Assembly: GCA_022600335.1 (NCBI GenBank)
Contig: JAHZKN010000076.1
Coordinates: forward strand, 1-11,097
Length of the DNA: 11,097 nt
From: Alphaproteobacteria bacterium
Lineage (GTDB): Bacteria > Pseudomonadota > Alphaproteobacteria > Rhizobiales > Hyphomicrobiaceae
Reading direction: 5' to 3'
The position numbers and the translations under genes were made by a program. Shown in pieces: positions 8,175 to 11,097 of the stretch. The notes under the pieces were generated by a model that was not told where the DNA came from, made no database searches, and saw only the letters and a program-made list of their open reading frames with translations. Position 1 is the stretch's first letter. The number at the start of each line of letters is the position of its first letter.

Positions 8175-8191
8175 CTACTCATAATGAGTGG
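8175..8191. promoter_or_regulatory. Operator-like palindrome upstream of the carboxypeptidase gene
   Basis: ACTCAT-A-ATGAGT (8177-8189) is a perfect 6+1+6 palindrome, extended by a T-G and a C-G pair to 8175-8191. It lies about 110 bases before the carboxypeptidase start and 40 bases after the rlpA stop. Its short, AT-rich centre looks more like a protein-binding site than an RNA stem (one-base loop). No known regulator motif was recognised. Confidence 0.3.
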
Positions 8192-8232
8192 CGCACTAAC
8201 GTCGGTTTACGTGCCGCCGCGCTGGGCAGCAC

Positions 8233-9057
8233 TTAACGCCCGAGGCTGCGGCGATAACGATGAGGATCCCAAATCGCAGCGTGCTGCGGTGGATAACTCT
8301 GTGCACGCTGTGGTGCACGGACGATACGGCTCTGCGCAGCACGCGGCACGGTCGACACAAACCGATTTTGCCCAGCCCAATTTTGTGCAGCAAGGAACTT
8401 GCGCTCATGGTGGTCGTTGCCGTCAAGAGGCGCTGGGCCGGCATACTGGACGCGCACGCGACCCAGTCCAGCGCGCTGCAAATCAAGCGCATTTGCCGTT
8501 GCCCGTGAAAGATCGATAATACGATTGCCTGCATAGGGGCCACGGTCATTGATGCGAACAAGGACGGTGCGGTTGTTGTTCAGGTTTGTGACATAAGCGT
8601 AGCTGGGCAGCGGCAAAGTTTTGTGCGCCGCGGTTAGGGCGTTCATGTCGTAGACTTCGCCGTTGGCTGTGAGACGGCCGTGAAAGTCGGTGCCGTACCA
8701 CGAGGCAATGCCGTTTTTGTCGTAGTTTGGATCTTTCCGCGGCGTGTACCAGCGCCCGCCAATTTTGTAGGGCTGGCCAATCTTGCGGTGACCGCCACCT
8801 TTGGGCAAGGCTCCGGCCCATTTGGATCTGGCTCGGGACGTCGAGGTCGGGATGACGCGCGGGCTGGCGCTCACACCCAGAGACGGAGAATACGAGCGCT
8901 TGCCGCTCGCGCCACGTTCTGCGCTTGAGCAGCTCGCAACGAGACTTGCACATAAAAGAAGACTGAATGTCTGCGCCCCGCGCCAAATGGCGGCGGTGGG
9001 TCGCGTGCCCGCGCACTGCCTTGCGCCGGGGCTCTGCCCGTCACCTGATCCTGTCAT
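8233..9057 (-). CDS. rlpA: RlpA-like septal ring lytic transglycosylase, lipoprotein
   Basis: This encodes a 274-residue lipoprotein of the RlpA family; characterised members cleave glycan strands lacking stem peptides at the division septum. A long N-region precedes a hydrophobic stretch and the lipobox LVASC (39-43), so Cys43 is the likely lipidated residue. A Ser/Pro/Arg-rich linker runs to about 90. The double-psi beta-barrel domain follows: GIASWYG (116-122), RLTANGEVYD (128-137, Glu134), AAHKTLP (His145) and VRINDRGPY (167-175, Asp171), ending near LSRATANALDL. Glu134 and Asp171 match the residues needed for activity in studied RlpA. No SPOR domain is present; residues from about 208 are basic and Gln/Arg-rich. 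The ATG at 9057 has AAGGG 8 bases upstream, a good site. The enzyme probably acts together with the downstream carboxypeptidase on denuded or trimmed peptidoglycan, by inference. Confidence 0.93.
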   Translation of the reverse strand: MTGSGDGQSPGARQCAGTRPTAAIWRGAQTFSLLLCASLVASCSSAERGASGKRSYSPSLGVSASPRVIPTSTSRARSKWAGALPKGGGHRKIGQPYKIGGRWYTPRKDPNYDKNGIASWYGTDFHGRLTANGEVYDMNALTAAHKTLPLPSYAYVTNLNNNRTVLVRINDRGPYAGNRIIDLSRATANALDLQRAGLGRVRVQYAGPAPLDGNDHHERKFLAAQNWAGQNRFVSTVPRAAQSRIVRAPQRAQSYPPQHAAIWDPHRYRRSLGR

Positions 9058-9360
9058 CTGCCTTACCCTTGGCCCGCTTTCCTGCGAGCTTTCCCTGTTT
9101 GGCTCGCATCCGCTGTCTTATTTTGACACCGTGACGCAAGCTCGACGGAAATATGACAGACGGACATTGAAATCCGGTAAAAGACGAGCCTTCGGGCCGC
9201 AGAACGCTCGGCTTGAGGTCCAGGCCTGGATTGGATAGGGTCCCGCCCGCCGACAGAGCCGGGCGTCGAGTCCAATGATCAGCCCTTGGCGTCAGATATC
9301 CAGGCGCGACGTGCCTGTCGCGTTTCGCTCTGGGCTGAATGCTTGATGGCTCTGAGGGTT
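9058..9360. other. Intergenic region between rlpA and tRNA-Ser
   Basis: This 303-base stretch separates the leftward rlpA gene from the rightward tRNA gene and must hold both promoters. I found no convincing -35/-10 pair on either strand. TTGACA at 9123-9128 (rightward) lacks a matching -10 at normal spacing and lies far from the tRNA. A small GCC-TTCG-GGC hairpin occurs near 9191-9200. Short open frames here have no recognisable protein features. Confidence 0.5.
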
Positions 9361-9450
<90 letters not shown>

Positions 9451-9676
9451 CGGTGCTGTCACTGCCCTCCAGCCTCACAAAGAGATCTGTGGCAACTTGG
9501 GTTCACCCCACACCGAAACACCCGTTAAGGGCGCGCTAAGGCTGTTGACGCGCCAAGCCATCGTCCGCTCAGAGGCGATAGTTTGGTTTGCTTTCCTGAC
9601 GTGTGGTTAAGCGAATATTGGGGTTATCACCCTACCTTGGCGGCAACAAAATTTGAGTTTGTTGCAGGTAGGATTG

Positions 9677-10714
9677 ATGGCTTTCAGTTGGCAAACACCA
9701 TTGATGCGACTGGCATGCGCCATGCTTGCGCTTTACGTCGTCGCCGATGTTGCATTTCTTGCCGTCACCGGCATTGCGGTATCGATGCATGGGCTTGTGA
9801 CCCTTGCCCTCAGCGTCCTCGGTGTGTTCGTCATTGCTGCCGTTATGGTGTGGATTGCGCGCCGTCTTGAAGGTGATGAGGACAAGATTGGCCGCGCCCT
9901 GCGGCGCACAGCAATCACCGGGCATACAATTATCCAGGTCGGCGTGTTTTTCGTGTTGCTCAGTGCCGCGGGTGCGTTGTTGAGCTACCTCGTGGTGACA
10001 CCTGGCTTCCCATTGCGTGATGCACACTTTGCTGCAGCTGATCACATGATCGGATTTGATTGGGTTGCCTTTTTGAGTTGGGTCAATGACCGACCGTGGC
10101 TGGCACAAATACTTTTGGTCGCCTACCAGTCCTCTGCTGCGCAAATGGCGCTGCTCATTATTGTGCTGAGTTGGCTCGGACAAATCCGCAATCTACAGCA
10201 ATATATCGCGCTTTATGCCGTCTCTGCTTGTGCCGTATTGATCTTGTCCGGATTGTTTCCAGCTCTTGGTGCCTATGCCTACCATGCACCAGATCCTTCC
10301 CTTTTTAGCAATATGACGGGCAATGCTGGCCGCTGGCATCTTGACGCCTATAACGCGCTGATTGATGGCACATTCAGCAAATTCGATTGGAAAGCGGCGG
10401 AAGGAATTGTTTCCTTCCCGTCGTTCCATACAATCTTGGCAATCATCACCGCCTACGCAATGCGTGATGTTCGACAGCTGGCATGGCCATTCTATGTGTT
10501 CTCGCTCGTTGTTATTCTGTCGACACTGCCTGAGGGTGGGCACTTCCTGATCGACATCTTTGCTGGCGGAGCCATCGCCTTAGTTGCCATTGTCGCCATC
10601 CGACGCATCGACGGCCAACGGACGCGTGTGCGCGATCTATTCCCCCCGGCCCCGGCGCGCCTCACCGTCGCAGCCAATTTGGCGACAAAGATGCCCGAAC
10701 AGGCACGATCGTAA
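9677..10714 (+). CDS. PAP2-family membrane phosphatase-like protein
   Basis: This encodes a 345-residue integral membrane protein of the PAP2 superfamily, in the branch resembling PAP2_3 / inositolphosphorylceramide synthase-like enzymes. About seven or eight hydrophobic segments are visible (roughly 12-34, 42-62, 84-107, 150-168, 175-196, 247-262, 270-283, 292-308). Two of the catalytic motifs are clear: FPSFHT (247-252, His251) and EGGHFLID (286-293, His289 and Asp293). The first PAP2 motif (KxxxxxxRP) is not evident, as is usual in this branch. Likely substrates are lipid phosphates or phospholipid head groups at the membrane, but the reaction cannot be assigned. The ATG at 9677 has AGG 8 bases upstream; TTG codons at 9653 and 9674 are less likely starts. 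The gene converges with a probable phosphatidylcholine synthase gene, consistent with lipid metabolism. Confidence 0.88.
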   Translation: MAFSWQTPLMRLACAMLALYVVADVAFLAVTGIAVSMHGLVTLALSVLGVFVIAAVMVWIARRLEGDEDKIGRALRRTAITGHTIIQVGVFFVLLSAAGALLSYLVVTPGFPLRDAHFAAADHMIGFDWVAFLSWVNDRPWLAQILLVAYQSSAAQMALLIIVLSWLGQIRNLQQYIALYAVSACAVLILSGLFPALGAYAYHAPDPSLFSNMTGNAGRWHLDAYNALIDGTFSKFDWKAAEGIVSFPSFHTILAIITAYAMRDVRQLAWPFYVFSLVVILSTLPEGGHFLIDIFAGGAIALVAIVAIRRIDGQRTRVRDLFPPAPARLTVAANLATKMPEQARS

Positions 10715-10769
10715 CCTTCGAAGACCGGTGTCCCTCCCAACGCGGTAACCGCGACTAGTAAGATAAGAT

Positions 10770-10810
10770 ACACACTGTGGATCCTTCTTGGTCGCGCCCG
10801 CACCGTGTGT
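10770..10810 (-). terminator. Stem-loop past the convergent PAP2 and pcs genes (candidate terminator)
   Basis: ACACACTGTG (10770-10779) and CACCGTGTGT (10801-10810) pair at 9 of 10 positions around a 21-base loop. The right arm touches the last base of the pcs stop. On the leftward transcript the stem is followed by a T-rich stretch (TATCTTATCTTA). A second small palindrome, CGCGGT-A-ACCGCG, lies at 10741-10753. Position favours a terminator for one or both genes, but neither has a clean T run. Confidence 0.35.
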
Positions 10811-11097
10811 CAATGTCCAGGTAAGCGGCGCCAGAACAGCGATAGCGTTACAGCATAGGCGACGACGGCTAGCAAAATGACCTGCTCAAGTCGGCCTGCG
10901 GGAAACCCGTGCCATACGATCCAGATGGCGGTCAGACACCAAACGCCAGCAACCATGAGTGTGACAGGGCGCAGCGCCTTAACGCGCAACGGATGCACCC
11001 ATGGCCAGCGGACAAACGTCAAGATTACAAGAAGAACAATGATTGCTGTAACGAGGCTCGTCGCTGGCTCTAACGCAAAAAAGTAAAAGGCCACAAC
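10810..11097 (-). CDS. pcs: Probable phosphatidylcholine synthase, C-terminal part (5' end outside window)
   Basis: The frame is open to the right edge, so only the last 95 residues are present. The fragment has three hydrophobic segments: one near its start, one around VTLMVAGVWCLTAIWIVW and one around VILLAVVAYAVTLSLFW. Between the first two lies the loop FVRWPWVHPLRVKALRP. From memory of the family, a loop of HP(L/V)RV...LRP type in this position is characteristic of bacterial Pcs, which condenses CDP-diacylglycerol with choline to form phosphatidylcholine in the inner membrane. The CDP-alcohol phosphotransferase signature (DGxxAR...GxxxD...D) would be further upstream, outside the window, so the catalytic site cannot be checked. 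Another CDP-alcohol phosphatidyltransferase is the main alternative. The gene converges with the PAP2 gene, with a 95-base gap between the stops. Confidence 0.68.
   Translation of the reverse strand, partial: VVAFYFFALEPATSLVTAIIVLLVILTFVRWPWVHPLRVKALRPVTLMVAGVWCLTAIWIVWHGFPAGRLEQVILLAVVAYAVTLSLFWRRLPGH

Noticed and set aside
9123..9157. TTGACA as the -35 box of a promoter
   Set aside because: No -10-like hexamer at 16-18 bases, and it is more than 200 bases from the tRNA start.
9063..9275. 70-codon leftward open frame upstream of rlpA
   Set aside because: It lies in intergenic sequence, and has an Arg/Ser/Gly-biased composition and no recognisable domain; not convincing as a gene.
9530..9554. 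GGCGCG/CGCGCC inverted repeat after tRNA-Ser
   Set aside because: The stem is only 6 bp around a 13-base loop with no T run, about 80 bases past the tRNA; chance in GC-rich sequence is as likely as a terminator.
9632..10183. 183-codon leftward open frame opposite the PAP2 gene
   Set aside because: The translation is rich in His, Gln and Cys with no motif, while the opposite strand encodes clear membrane segments and PAP2 motifs.

Overview
The window is a gene-dense stretch of a bacterial chromosome that looks alphaproteobacterial, most likely Hyphomicrobiales (Rhizobiales). The evidence is the gene set and its order: purF followed by an SDR gene; a compact run rlpA-dac-tmk-holB-metG-tatD-MBL hydrolase; a probable phosphatidylcholine synthase (Pcs), an enzyme best known from Rhizobiales and some other host-associated or soil bacteria; and a short methionyl-tRNA synthetase without a zinc knuckle or C-terminal tRNA-binding domain. 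I cannot name a genus.

Layout. Positions 1-663 hold the 3' end of purF (purine synthesis), read rightward, followed by a rightward short-chain dehydrogenase/reductase gene (800-1588). A short convergent gap with a stem-loop separates these from a long leftward cluster. In transcription order the cluster is rlpA (9057-8233), a D-Ala-D-Ala carboxypeptidase gene (8067-6829), tmk (6658-5993), holB (5993-4872), metG (4828-3233), tatD (3233-2427) and a PhnP-like metallo-beta-lactamase-fold hydrolase gene (2430-1633). The last five genes are tightly packed: three of the junctions overlap by 1 or 4 bases and holB-metG has a 43-base gap, so one operon is likely. The gap between the carboxypeptidase gene and tmk (about 170 bases) carries competing inverted repeats. 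To the right are a tRNA-Ser(UGA) gene (9361-9450), a rightward PAP2-family membrane phosphatase-like gene (9677-10714), and, convergent with it, the 3' end of a probable pcs gene that runs off the right edge.

How the genes relate. rlpA and the carboxypeptidase gene act on the cell envelope and septal peptidoglycan. tmk (dTTP supply) and holB (clamp loader) serve DNA replication, metG serves translation, and tatD and the MBL protein are metal-dependent hydrolases. The PAP2 protein and Pcs both point to membrane lipid metabolism.

I looked for mobile elements, CRISPR arrays, defence genes, prophage remnants, frameshifts and long repeats and saw none. This is an ordinary housekeeping region. The observations worth a second look are small: structured leaders, an operator-like palindrome, some motif variants and the lipid gene pair. 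I see no strong candidate for a new system.
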